Below, one piece after another: positions 14,148 through 21,455 of a stretch of 26,740 nt of DNA; the first letter of the stretch is position 1; every line of letters starts with the position of its first letter. The notes under the pieces were generated by a model, which saw only the letters and a program-made list of their open reading frames with translations, was not told where the DNA came from and ran no database searches. Source of the stretch: JAQBDA01 sp041301185 (lineage in GTDB: Bacteria > Chloroflexota > Anaerolineae > Anaerolineales > UBA4823); NCBI GenBank assembly GCA_041301185.1, contig JBFYSV010000210.1, forward strand, positions 1-26,740, given 5' to 3'. Made by a program: the position numbers and the translations under genes.

Positions 14148-14996
14148 ATGGAAAATGGCGAGAAAACGATACTGGCGGTACTGGCTCACCCGGATGACGA
14201 ATCCTTTGGGATGGGCGGTACCTTGGCCCTCTACACCCGGCGCGGCGCTAACGTCCATCTGGTATGCGCCACGCGGGGTGAGGCGGGCAGCGTGGACCCA
14301 CGCTACCTGCAAGGCTTTGCTTCGATTGCTGAACGGCGCGAGGCTGAGCTGCGCTGCGCTGCCGAGAAGCTGGGGCTGACAGAAGTCCACTTCCTGGATT
14401 ACCGCGACTCAGGCATGCCAGGCAGCCCGGATAACACCCATCCCCAATCGCTGGTCTCTGCGCCGCTGGAGGAAGTCACCAGCCGGGTTGTCCACTATAT
14501 CCGCCAGTTACGCCCGCAGGTGGTGCTCACTTTCGACCCCATCGGTGGATACAAACACCCCGACCATATCGCCATCCACAAGGCTACCGTGGAGGCCTTT
14601 AAACTGGCTGGCGACCCAGAATACATAACCGACCTGCCCTCATATCAGCCTCAGAAGCTGTACTTTCATATCATCCCTAAGAGCTTCCTGCGCTTTGCGG
14701 TGTGGGTGATGCCCTTGCTGGGCAAAGACCCGCGCCGTTTCGGGCGCAACCAGGATATCAATCTGGCGGACCTGGTGGAAGACGGGGATTTCCCCACCCA
14801 TGCCAGCATCGACTACCGCCATGTGAGCCAGGTCAAAGACGAGGCCTCGCAATGCCATTCCAGCCAGTTAGATGGGGGCGGGCTGCGCCGCGGACCGATG
14901 CGCTGGGCGCAGGTCTTGTTCGGTGAAAAAGACCAGTTCATGCGCGCCTGGCCACCTGTGGAAGGCCGCTTGCGGGAGCACGATCTTTTCCAGTAA
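14148..14996 (+). CDS. PIG-L (LmbE-like) family zinc deacetylase, 282 aa
   Basis: The zinc motif AHPDDE lies at residues 13-18 (ligands H14 and D17, with D16 as likely base). The third ligand is in HPDH (H137-H140, ligand H140) within GGYKHPDHIAIHKATVEAF. The family removes N-acetyl groups from amino sugars in thiol cofactor, lipid or antibiotic pathways. The substrate cannot be told; no mycothiol or bacillithiol genes adjoin. An in-frame GTG at 14136 has AGGG almost touching it, so the ATG at 14148 is preferred. The gene follows the palindromic element and ends before a long hairpin at 15033-15070. Confidence 0.88.
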   Translation: MENGEKTILAVLAHPDDESFGMGGTLALYTRRGANVHLVCATRGEAGSVDPRYLQGFASIAERREAELRCAAEKLGLTEVHFLDYRDSGMPGSPDNTHPQSLVSAPLEEVTSRVVHYIRQLRPQVVLTFDPIGGYKHPDHIAIHKATVEAFKLAGDPEYITDLPSYQPQKLYFHIIPKSFLRFAVWVMPLLGKDPRRFGRNQDINLADLVEDGDFPTHASIDYRHVSQVKDEASQCHSSQLDGGGLRRGPMRWAQVLFGEKDQFMRAWPPVEGRLREHDLFQ

Positions 14997-15032
14997 GGCC
15001 GGTGTCCTGAGCCCTTCTCAAGATTATGAGGT

Positions 15033-15070
15033 TGGGGTGTTTTATGGAAATATTTCCGTAAAACACCCCA
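15033..15070. terminator. Hairpin after the PIG-L gene
   Basis: TGGGGTGTTTTATGGAA (from 15033) pairs with TTCCGTAAAACACCCCA (to 15070) over about 17 bp with one wobble and a 4-nt loop. Only short T stretches follow, so it may terminate imperfectly. The gap from here to 15238 holds no gene. Confidence 0.5.
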
Positions 15071-15238
15071 TCATCATTTAACACCCGACATGAGCATCTG
15101 ATTAGATAGGAATGTGTATCCCTGACAGTATGTTACAATTTTAGGCACATATTTTATGATCGCCTGGATTGACTCGCACTCATCTTGCCCATTTCGCAGG
15201 TTTTGCAAGCCCGGCGGTTATACCCAGGAGATACATTT

Positions 15239-15736
15239 ATGAACAACAGCCAACCCGAAAAAGTCGAAAACAATGTGGTTGTCACGATGAATTATACTGT
15301 TAAGGTGGATGGTGACACTGTCGATACTTCACAGGATCACGAGCCAATCGAGTTCATCCAGGGACAGGGGCATGTGATCCAGGGTCTGGAGAGTAACCTG
15401 TACGGTTTGCAAGCGGGAGAGCGTAAAGAGTTTGTTGTTCCGCCCGATGAAGGTTATGGTGAATTGGACCCGGATGCGCTGGCGGAAATTCCACTGAGTG
15501 AATTTCCCACCCACATCCCGCTAGAGCCCGGCGTGGAGCTGCTGCTGAAGGACGAGGAAGGCGACGAGATGCAGGCTTACATCGTGGAGGTGGGGGAGGG
15601 AAATGTGAAGTTGAATTTTAACCATCCCCTGGCAGGCAAGGATATGCACTTCACTGTGGAGGTGATATCCCTGCGCTGGGCGACCGCAGAGGAGCTCGAC
15701 CACGGGCATGTGCACAGCCACGGTCACAGTCATTAA
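15239..15736 (+). CDS. slyD: SlyD-like FKBP-type peptidyl-prolyl isomerase with a His-rich tail, 165 aa
   Basis: The FKBP domain is split in the SlyD manner: MNYTVKVDGDTVDTS, PIEFIQGQGHVIQGLESNLY, then GERKEFVVPPDEGYGELDPDAL. An insert-in-flap chaperone domain (about residues 75-125) comes next, and the FKBP end returns at NFNHPLAGKDMHFTVEVISL. The tail HGHVHSHGHSH holds six His and would bind nickel or zinc. Such proteins fold other proteins and, in some bacteria, supply nickel for hydrogenase. The ATG at 15239 is chosen for AGGAG at 8-nt spacing; an upstream in-frame start lacks this. A strong terminator follows at 15777-15819. Confidence 0.92.
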   Translation: MNNSQPEKVENNVVVTMNYTVKVDGDTVDTSQDHEPIEFIQGQGHVIQGLESNLYGLQAGERKEFVVPPDEGYGELDPDALAEIPLSEFPTHIPLEPGVELLLKDEEGDEMQAYIVEVGEGNVKLNFNHPLAGKDMHFTVEVISLRWATAEELDHGHVHSHGHSH

Positions 15737-15776
15737 AACTGGCCTCTAAGCCCGAAATTTTCCGATTGATGTGGAT

Positions 15777-15819
15777 GGGGTGTATTAGGCGGCAGAGCCG
15801 TCGAATACACCCCTTTTTT
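15777..15819 (+). terminator. Intrinsic terminator after the SlyD-like gene
   Basis: GGGGTGTATT (15777-15786) pairs with AATACACCCC (15804-15813), with an inner CGGC/GCCG stem (15790-15793 with 15797-15800) and six T residues after it. It also lies at the end of the converging minus-strand operon. Confidence 0.85.
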
Positions 15820-15820
15820 C

Positions 15821-16108
15821 TTAATTCTCTCTGATTACCAGCGGCATGTAAATGGAGGAACCCGTGATTTGCCCCGCTGTACCTGCCCAGTACCCCCCGC
15901 TGAGTCTGTAGCCACCCGCGCTCAGGGTTGCGTTACTATCATGTTGCCCCACTGTCCCATCGAGCTGATATGAGGCAGTGGAGAGCCGCCCGCCACCGCT
16001 ATCCACCGTCAACCAGGATAGATCAAAGCCATCTGCCGCCAGGGCTGCGGTGGTTAGAATTGCCAACGAGAGGATGACTACCACAAGCACGAATGCTCTC
16101 TGTCTCAT
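15821..16108 (-). CDS. Small secreted protein, 95 aa
   Basis: A signal peptide (MRQRAFVLVVVILSLAILTT) precedes a short Gly/Ser-rich chain. The motifs FDLSWLTVDSGGG, YQLDGTVGQHD and GGYRLSGGYW are found in many exported proteins of Chloroflexota in my recollection. The end is SIYMPLVIREN. The function is unknown. Its start overlaps the stop of the 1034-residue adhesin-like gene by 4 nt (ATGA), so the two are co-translated and probably work at the same place outside the cell. Confidence 0.75.
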   Translation of the reverse strand: MRQRAFVLVVVILSLAILTTAALAADGFDLSWLTVDSGGGRLSTASYQLDGTVGQHDSNATLSAGGYRLSGGYWAGTAGQITGSSIYMPLVIREN

Positions 16109-19100
16109 TGGTTGTCTCGCTTTCTTTCAACCCACAAACCCGCCAGCAGTCCGGCAAAGACCAGGGGCAGCATGCTCCACATCGAGAATGATGCCAGAGG
16201 CTTGCTCTGACCGCCAAGACGGGTTTCCATTGCCGATAGCCGGGCTTCCAGGTCGGCAATCTGCTCGCTCTGTGCGGCGATCTTTGTATCTTTCTCCTGC
16301 ACCATCTGATATAGGCTTTGAATGGATGCAAGTGCGACGCCATCGACATCCACCGTACCCAGAGAAGTATCGCTATTACCGACCCCGAAGGCTGCATGAA
16401 AATCCTGCGCGGTGGGACCGATGTGGCGGACTGTCGCGTCTTCGGATTTATAATTCCAGGACTGGATGCTCATCCCAGCCAGGCGCTGCAGGATTTCGCC
16501 CGAGTCAATGTCGGCGAAGTTTTCTTTGAGGTTACGATCGGATGCGTTCACCCAGGCGCCGCCCATGGACAGGTAAGCGCCGGTGGATGTGTTGATATAT
16601 CCTCCCTGGTCAGCCATGCCGCCCAGCAGGAAAAAGAAACGTCCGCCGGCGCGGGCAATGAACTGGTTGGAACCCGTTGAAACAATATCGGCGGCCTGGG
16701 AGTCGCCCCACACGAAAGCGCCCTGGCTGACAGCTCTCGCCCGGTTGCCGGCCGCGAAGCTGAGAGGCGCCGCAGCAGTGTTATCATAGCCGCCAGCGAC
16801 AGTGGCGTAAGATTGGGAAGCATCGTTGCTGTAACCGCCACTGACGGTGCTGTTCTGGCCAAGCGCGGTGTTTTGCTGACCGCCGCCTACCGTAGCGTAC
16901 TGGTTATTGGTAGAGTTTTGCTGACCGCCACCAATTACCGCGAACCCGCCATTGGCGGTGTTCTGATAACCTCCGCCGATTGTCCCATATGTGGCGTTGC
17001 CTGTGTTGTGGTATCCCCCGCCGATCACGGAATAAGTTGCTGGTGCAGCGTTCAAACTCCCTGCTCCGACGAAAACATAGTTTCCTGCATCGTTGTCAAA
17101 GCCACCAGCAATTGCACCGGAACCTGCTGAAACATAATTGCTGTAACCTCCGCCGATGGCGGCATACTGTCCTGCAGCAGAGTTAGAGAGTCCGCCTACC
17201 ACGGAACTGTTTGGACCACCTGCGACATTTGAGTATCCACCTGCCACCACAGCATAGGTGCTAGCAGCGATGTTCCAAACACCTCCGCCAACAGCAGAAT
17301 AGTTTGCAGAAGCGCTATTGCTGGCCCCACCGCTTACAGTCGCGTAGTGTGCGCTCGCCGGGTTGCCATCATTGCTGCCAGCATTGTTGCTGCCGCCTCC
17401 GCCGATTGTGCCGAAGTTATCGTACACCAGATTCGTGCCTCCGGACTGCCCGCCACCAGAGATAGTAACGCCGGACGCGCCTGCCTGGTATGTATTTCCT
17501 GAGTAACCGCCGAGCAGGTTGGGGCTGGTAGCGTTCGGATCCAGGCGCAAGACACGAGCACTGTTCACCCGGATTTCCAATGCCTGGTTATCTGTGGTGC
17601 CCAGGAAATGTGTGCCTGGAGTTGTACCGCTGTTGCCTGAAATGTTCCAAAAAGCAGCGGCGTGGTAGCCATCGACTGCGTCAGCGTTCAGACTGGGCTG
17701 TAAAGTGCCATTGTTTAGCGCCAAATCACCCGCCGCATTGCCCAGGTAGCCCTCAGATCCAAGATCTGTATAGGCGCTGTAATAGCTTATGCCTAGAGCA
17801 CCAGCATTGATATTGGATGCATTTTGGTAGAAGCTGGCATGCTGACCGTCCAGCAGATCAGCATCCAGGCTGGAGCCTGCCCCATCGTCATCCAGTATCT
17901 CGCTCAGAGCAGTGCCATCCTGCAGATCGGCTGCGCTGACCGTTCCATTGGTGATCATCCCTGTGGTGACGCTATCCGTCTGACCTTCGTTGACATAGGT
18001 GGCGTCGTGATTGTGGGTAGAAGGGGCGAAGGATGTAGCTTCCTGCCCGTCGAGCAGGTCGGCATCCAGGCCGGAATCTTCTCCGTCGTCGTCCAGGATC
18101 TCGTTCAGCGCGCTGCCATCCAGCAGGTCATTGGCGCTGACCGTGCCATTGACGATCATGGCGGAGGTGACACTATCCGTCTGACCTTCGTTGACATAGT
18201 CGGCGTCATGCTCATGGGTTGATGATGCAAAGGACGCGGCATGCTGTCCGTCCAGTGTATCCGCGTCTCCGGCCGTGCTGGCAAACCCAGCTGAGGTGGC
18301 GAAAGCCGACGTGAGAGTGTGGGTGGCTGTGACCGCCCAGGTGGAATAGATAGCATTATTGACCGGGCTGGTGATCTCACTGCCCAGGTGGGTATGCCCT
18401 AACAGGCTGTAAAACGCATCGTGATCGTGGTCTGAGCGTGCAACCGTAAAGGCAGTGCCAGTGCCCGAATAGACCAAGGTGAGGGTGATCGCCCCAGTTG
18501 TCCCACCACCCGAGAGCCCATCTCCAGCGATCACCTCTGTAATATCACCACTGCCAGCAGACTCACAGGACACTGTGCCATCGGGTAAGATTTCGCGGAT
18601 CGCGCTGCCATTCGAGCACACCCCGCTTACCCGGCGTTGTAAATAATCTGTATCGGCGTAAAGTTCAACCCCATTCATTAACAGCCCTATTCCTGCGCTG
18701 TAAAGAGTGTCATCATCGATGCCGTCAGAAAATGAGGCAGGCATATTGGTTAGTCCGGCCCAGGGAGCAGCCTGCGCGTATAGGGCATGTGGGGATGGAG
18801 ATAGCTCCTGCCGTCCCAGGATTTCATAGTCCCCGCTCCCAGCCGGGCAGCGCACAGCCACTTCCAGCCAGCGAGCCTGCCCGTTGAACAAGCCTGGACC
18901 AAAATCCAGAGATACTGAGAAATAACCGTCCATCAGATTTACTGCAGGAATATCCAGATTACCCCCTAGCTGTAGCCCGTCAACTGGATTGTCCCATAAT
19001 CCGAACAAGAAATCGCAAGCGCCGTTCACAGTCTCCCCGTTGAGTTTGAGCTGCCCCTGATAAGTGAAGGCGCTACCTGCTGGAACCTCGGAGTAGAGCC

Positions 19101-19209
19101 TGGGTAATCCTGCTGCCCATGCGCCGGACCCACCCGTGCCAACCAGCCCCACCAGAAGTGGAATCAGGATGAGGAAATTGAGCGTTTTTAACCAGCCGAG
19201 TCGAAACAT
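16105..19209 (-). CDS. Adhesin-like exported protein with YadA-head repeats and an S74 intramolecular chaperone domain, 1034 aa
   Basis: A signal peptide of about 33 residues leads into a domain opening FTYQGQLKLNGETVNGACDF (about 45-145). Two near-identical repeats of about 70 residues follow at about 316-460 (DADLLDGQ, YVNEGQTDSVT, NGTVSA-DL, ILDDDG). Residues 595-820 are 13-20-residue repeats of the YadA-head kind (YATVGGGQQNTALG, YSVIGGGYHNTGNA), expected to form a left-handed beta-roll trimer. Next is an S74/endosialidase-type chaperone domain beginning near S890-K895 (SDRNLKENF) and including the QDF segment. A coiled coil (VQEKDTKIAAQSEQI, LEARLSAME) and a transmembrane helix near residues 1010-1030 with a basic tail close the protein. 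S74 domains trimerise phage tail spikes and cut themselves off at the Ser; here the tail may stay in the membrane. Start supported by AAGGAAGG. Confidence 0.88.
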   Translation of the reverse strand: MFRLGWLKTLNFLILIPLLVGLVGTGGSGAWAAGLPRLYSEVPAGSAFTYQGQLKLNGETVNGACDFLFGLWDNPVDGLQLGGNLDIPAVNLMDGYFSVSLDFGPGLFNGQARWLEVAVRCPAGSGDYEILGRQELSPSPHALYAQAAPWAGLTNMPASFSDGIDDDTLYSAGIGLLMNGVELYADTDYLQRRVSGVCSNGSAIREILPDGTVSCESAGSGDITEVIAGDGLSGGGTTGAITLTLVYSGTGTAFTVARSDHDHDAFYSLLGHTHLGSEITSPVNNAIYSTWAVTATHTLTSAFATSAGFASTAGDADTLDGQHAASFASSTHEHDADYVNEGQTDSVTSAMIVNGTVSANDLLDGSALNEILDDDGEDSGLDADLLDGQEATSFAPSTHNHDATYVNEGQTDSVTTGMITNGTVSAADLQDGTALSEILDDDGAGSSLDADLLDGQHASFYQNASNINAGALGISYYSAYTDLGSEGYLGNAAGDLALNNGTLQPSLNADAVDGYHAAAFWNISGNSGTTPGTHFLGTTDNQALEIRVNSARVLRLDPNATSPNLLGGYSGNTYQAGASGVTISGGGQSGGTNLVYDNFGTIGGGGSNNAGSNDGNPASAHYATVSGGASNSASANYSAVGGGVWNIAASTYAVVAGGYSNVAGGPNSSVVGGLSNSAAGQYAAIGGGYSNYVSAGSGAIAGGFDNDAGNYVFVGAGSLNAAPATYSVIGGGYHNTGNATYGTIGGGYQNTANGGFAVIGGGQQNSTNNQYATVGGGQQNTALGQNSTVSGGYSNDASQSYATVAGGYDNTAAAPLSFAAGNRARAVSQGAFVWGDSQAADIVSTGSNQFIARAGGRFFFLLGGMADQGGYINTSTGAYLSMGGAWVNASDRNLKENFADIDSGEILQRLAGMSIQSWNYKSEDATVRHIGPTAQDFHAAFGVGNSDTSLGTVDVDGVALASIQSLYQMVQEKDTKIAAQSEQIADLEARLSAMETRLGGQSKPLASFSMWSMLPLVFAGLLAGLWVERKRDNQ

Positions 19210-19270
19210 TTTAGCCTTCCTTTCACGATGAATTGAGACATGAAGCCAGGTAAGACGTGGCTTCGACCAG

Positions 19271-19314
19271 AAAAAAACAAAGCGGTCAACACTCCATACC
19301 TGAGCACCGACCGC
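19271..19314 (-). terminator. Intrinsic terminator in the adhesin leader, minus strand
   Basis: Read on the minus strand, a 13-bp stem (19314-19302 with 19294-19282) closes a 7-nt loop and is followed by TTTGTTTTTTT (ending at 19271). Four pairs are G-U, so the stem forms only in RNA from the minus strand. It is 60 nt upstream of the adhesin start, inside its leader. A possible promoter lies just before it (TTGATA at 19363-19368, TAAGTT at 19340-19345, 17-nt spacer). Confidence 0.6.
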
Positions 19315-19429
19315 ACGTTCACCACCATTAAATTCATGAAACTTATCAAACAGTAGTGACTATATCAAAAACCTATGCTTAAAATGTTTATAGATATGCA
19401 AGGTGGAGCCAGCAGGATATTACAGTTTT

Positions 19430-19507
19430 GCAAACCCTCCGATTTTTGGGACGCACCCCCGAAGCAGGCAGATGTCAGCGTAATAGTGGGTGCAACTGGG
19501 AGGTTGC
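19430..19507. repeat. Large nested inverted repeat between the adhesin and hsp20 genes
   Basis: GCAA-CCCTCC (19430-19440, one bulged A) pairs with GGGAGGTTGC (19498-19507), and inside it GCACCC (19453-19458) pairs with GGGTGC (19488-19493). The structure can form on either strand. The other DNA in the 19210-19628 gap is AT-rich and holds only promoter-like sequence and the hsp20 ribosome binding site. Confidence 0.5.
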
Positions 19508-19628
19508 GGCTCTTCTTATAAATCTCCTATATTTCTCATATGGTATTCAAACATTGTTTTATTAACATATAAGGCAAATAAATGCTTACTCATTATAGTT
19601 AAATCACAATTTAAGAAGGAGGTAGACC

Positions 19629-20123
19629 ATGAACTATATTACCCGTTGGAACCCGTATCGTGACCTGGCGCTCATGCGCCGCAGTATGGACCGGATGGTG
19701 GACAGCTTCTTCAGCGAGGGCGAAGAGTATCCCGAGACAGTAACATGGGGCGTTGCTCTGGATGTGCGCGAGAAGGAAGATGAATTCATCGTTGAGGCCT
19801 CCTTGCCAGGTGTCAAGCCGGAAGACGTCGACGTGACTTTTTCAAACAACACCCTGACCATCAAGGGCGAGGTTCGTAGCGAAGAGGAAAAAGAGGATGC
19901 CCGCTACCACCTGCGCGAGCGCCGCTACGGTTTATTCACCCGCAGCATCAGCCTGCCGCGCGGCATCAATGGCGAGGCAATCCAGGCGAACTATACCGCC
20001 GGTGTTCTGACCCTGCACCTGCCCAAGCGCGAGGAAGTCAAGCCCAAGCGGATTGAGATCCGCAGCGTGGAAAGCCCGCAGATGATCGAGGGCAAGGCGA
20101 AAGAGATCGCCAGCAAGAACTAA
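19629..20123 (+). CDS. Hsp20 / alpha-crystallin family small heat shock protein, 164 aa
   Basis: The N-terminal arm NYITRWNPYRDLALMRRSMDR is followed by an alpha-crystallin domain (about residues 40-145) with DVREKEDEFIVEASLPGVKP, NNTLTIKGEV, YHLRERRYGLFTRSISLP and the signature ANYTAGVLTLHLPK. The C-terminal IEIRS supplies an I-x-I-type anchoring motif. Such proteins form oligomers that hold unfolding proteins in a refoldable state, in the cytoplasm. A nearly perfect AAGGAGG lies 6 nt before the ATG. No CIRCE inverted repeat is seen upstream. A 13-bp terminator follows. Confidence 0.95.
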   Translation: MNYITRWNPYRDLALMRRSMDRMVDSFFSEGEEYPETVTWGVALDVREKEDEFIVEASLPGVKPEDVDVTFSNNTLTIKGEVRSEEEKEDARYHLRERRYGLFTRSISLPRGINGEAIQANYTAGVLTLHLPKREEVKPKRIEIRSVESPQMIEGKAKEIASKN

Positions 20124-20146
20124 AGAGAGTTTGGAAAGCTGTTTTG

Positions 20147-20179
20147 CGTGGGTTGCGATATGTCGCAACCCACGCTTTG
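20147..20179. terminator. Convergent terminator between hsp20 and the LuxR-type gene
   Basis: GCGTGGGTTGCGA (20147-20159) and TCGCAACCCACGC (20164-20176) form a perfect 13-bp stem with a TATG loop, followed by TTT on the plus strand and preceded by AAAA complement (TTTT at 20143-20146) for the minus strand. Confidence 0.8.
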
Positions 20180-20181
20180 AT

Positions 20182-20844
20182 TCACAGGACAATCAGTCCC
20201 TGACGCACGCCAAGCCGCACGGCTTCGGTGCGGCTGGTGGCGCCTAGCTTGGTGTAAATTCCCGAAACATGAAATTTAACCGTGTGCTCGCTGATTCCCA
20301 ACCGGGCAGCGATTTGTTTATTTGCCAGGCCCTGGGCGAGCAGCCCCAGCACCTGCATCTCGCGCTCGGTGAGCGCCTCCGAGGCGGTTACTGCCTGTGG
20401 TGCTTTATCCTGGGCGGGAGAAGCCAGTACTTGCCCCAGCAGGGCGGGTGTGCCGACCAGCAAACCGTGGTGCAAGGCCTTTACGGCAGCCTGTAGCTCC
20501 TCCAGGGAGCTATCCAGCGGCAGCACACCCCAGGCGCGGGTGCCCAGACCGGGCAGCAGGCGGGTGAGGTATGTCTCGCCGTCTATCAGGAGCAATAATG
20601 CGGCTGGCTCAGCAGAGTGCAGCACGGACTCGAGACTGGCGCGGGACTCGCCTTCCACCAGGGGAATCGCGGCATCGTGGATAACCAGCACGTCGATCGG
20701 CTCCGGCAGGCTGGCCTGTGAATCCCCAGCTTCCAGCAAGCTAACAGCCTCAGCGGCGACCTCGATGTCCGCATCCTCACCCAACAGCGCCCTCAAGCCA
20801 GCTCGGACAGCCAGCGCAGGCGCAACAACCAGCACCTGGATCAA
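20182..20844 (-). CDS. LuxR/NarL-type DNA-binding regulator with a degenerate receiver domain, 220 aa
   Basis: The C-terminal helix-turn-helix is textbook LuxR: LTEREMQVLGLLAQGLANKQ, ARLGISEHTVKFHVSGIYTK and LGATSRTEAVRLG (about residues 155-218). The N-terminal part has the shape of a NarL receiver (VLVVAPALAVRAGLRALLGE), but the acidic pair that follows the first strand is replaced by Ala-Pro. The conserved Lys before the last helix reads Leu (VLPLDSS). An Asp in VIHDAAIP may stand near the phosphorylation position. It is therefore probably not controlled by phosphorylation in the normal way. It starts with TTG overlapping the stop of the protease gene (TTGA), with GGAG 7 nt upstream. It is co-expressed with two HtrA-like proteases, so it may report on their substrates. 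Confidence 0.88.
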   Translation of the reverse strand: MIQVLVVAPALAVRAGLRALLGEDADIEVAAEAVSLLEAGDSQASLPEPIDVLVIHDAAIPLVEGESRASLESVLHSAEPAALLLLIDGETYLTRLLPGLGTRAWGVLPLDSSLEELQAAVKALHHGLLVGTPALLGQVLASPAQDKAPQAVTASEALTEREMQVLGLLAQGLANKQIAARLGISEHTVKFHVSGIYTKLGATSRTEAVRLGVRQGLIVL

Positions 20845-21455
20845 TTTCTCGCTCCGCCTCGCTCTTCGATCGATTGGTTGACAAAAGACTCTACCACGTG
20901 GCTGGGTATTGCCACACCCTGGTCGCCGCCGACAATCATTGTATTGATGCCCAGCACGCCGCCAGCCGCGTTCACCAGCGGCCCGCCAGAGTTACCCGGC
21001 GCCAGGAGCACGTCCGAACGGATGATCGGCACAGCGCCATGTCCGTTGCGGGTCTGGACTGTGTCCAGGCTGCTGATCACCCCGGCGGTGACATAGCCGC
21101 GCTGACCCCAGGGGTGACCGATCGCAAAGACAATCTGTCCTACCTGCATACCACGCGAATCAGCTAGCAGGGCGGCAGGGTGTTGAGGGGAATCGATCTG
21201 GAGCAGCGCCAAGTCTAGATCGGGAGCCTGCGCCACAACGCGGGCTGGATATTCACTGCCATCCTGAATGGAAACCGCTGGCTTGCCGTGGGCAATCACA
21301 TGGTAGTTGGTGATGATATAGCCTCCCGCCCGCCAGACCACCCCTGCTCCGGCGCCGCGGCGACCATTGTGCACCACAACCAGGCTGCGCTGCACCCGCC
21401 GGGCAACCTCAGCCATCGAATCGTCTAGCATCGCTGAGAGAAACCTTTCGCTCAT
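20841..21455 (-). CDS. HtrA-like (S1C) serine protease without PDZ or signal peptide, 204 aa
   Basis: A trypsin-like protease with the triad H52 (TNYHVI), D81 (DLDLALL) and S156 (APGNSGGPL). The oxyanion and strand motifs GAGVVW, AIGHPWGQRG and VTAGVIS are in the expected order. The chain ends right after the catalytic domain, so it lacks the PDZ domain of DegP/HtrA. There is no signal peptide or membrane helix, so it should be cytoplasmic, which is unusual for the family. It begins at ATG overlapping the preceding stop by 1 nt (TAATG) and overlaps the regulator gene by 4 nt. Confidence 0.92.
   Translation of the reverse strand: MSERFLSAMLDDSMAEVARRVQRSLVVVHNGRRGAGAGVVWRAGGYIITNYHVIAHGKPAVSIQDGSEYPARVVAQAPDLDLALLQIDSPQHPAALLADSRGMQVGQIVFAIGHPWGQRGYVTAGVISSLDTVQTRNGHGAVPIIRSDVLLAPGNSGGPLVNAAGGVLGINTMIVGGDQGVAIPSHVVESFVNQSIEERGGARN

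Noticed and set aside
19500..19628. CIRCE (HrcA) operator before hsp20
   Set aside because: No TTAGCACTC/GAGTGCTAA inverted repeat is present.
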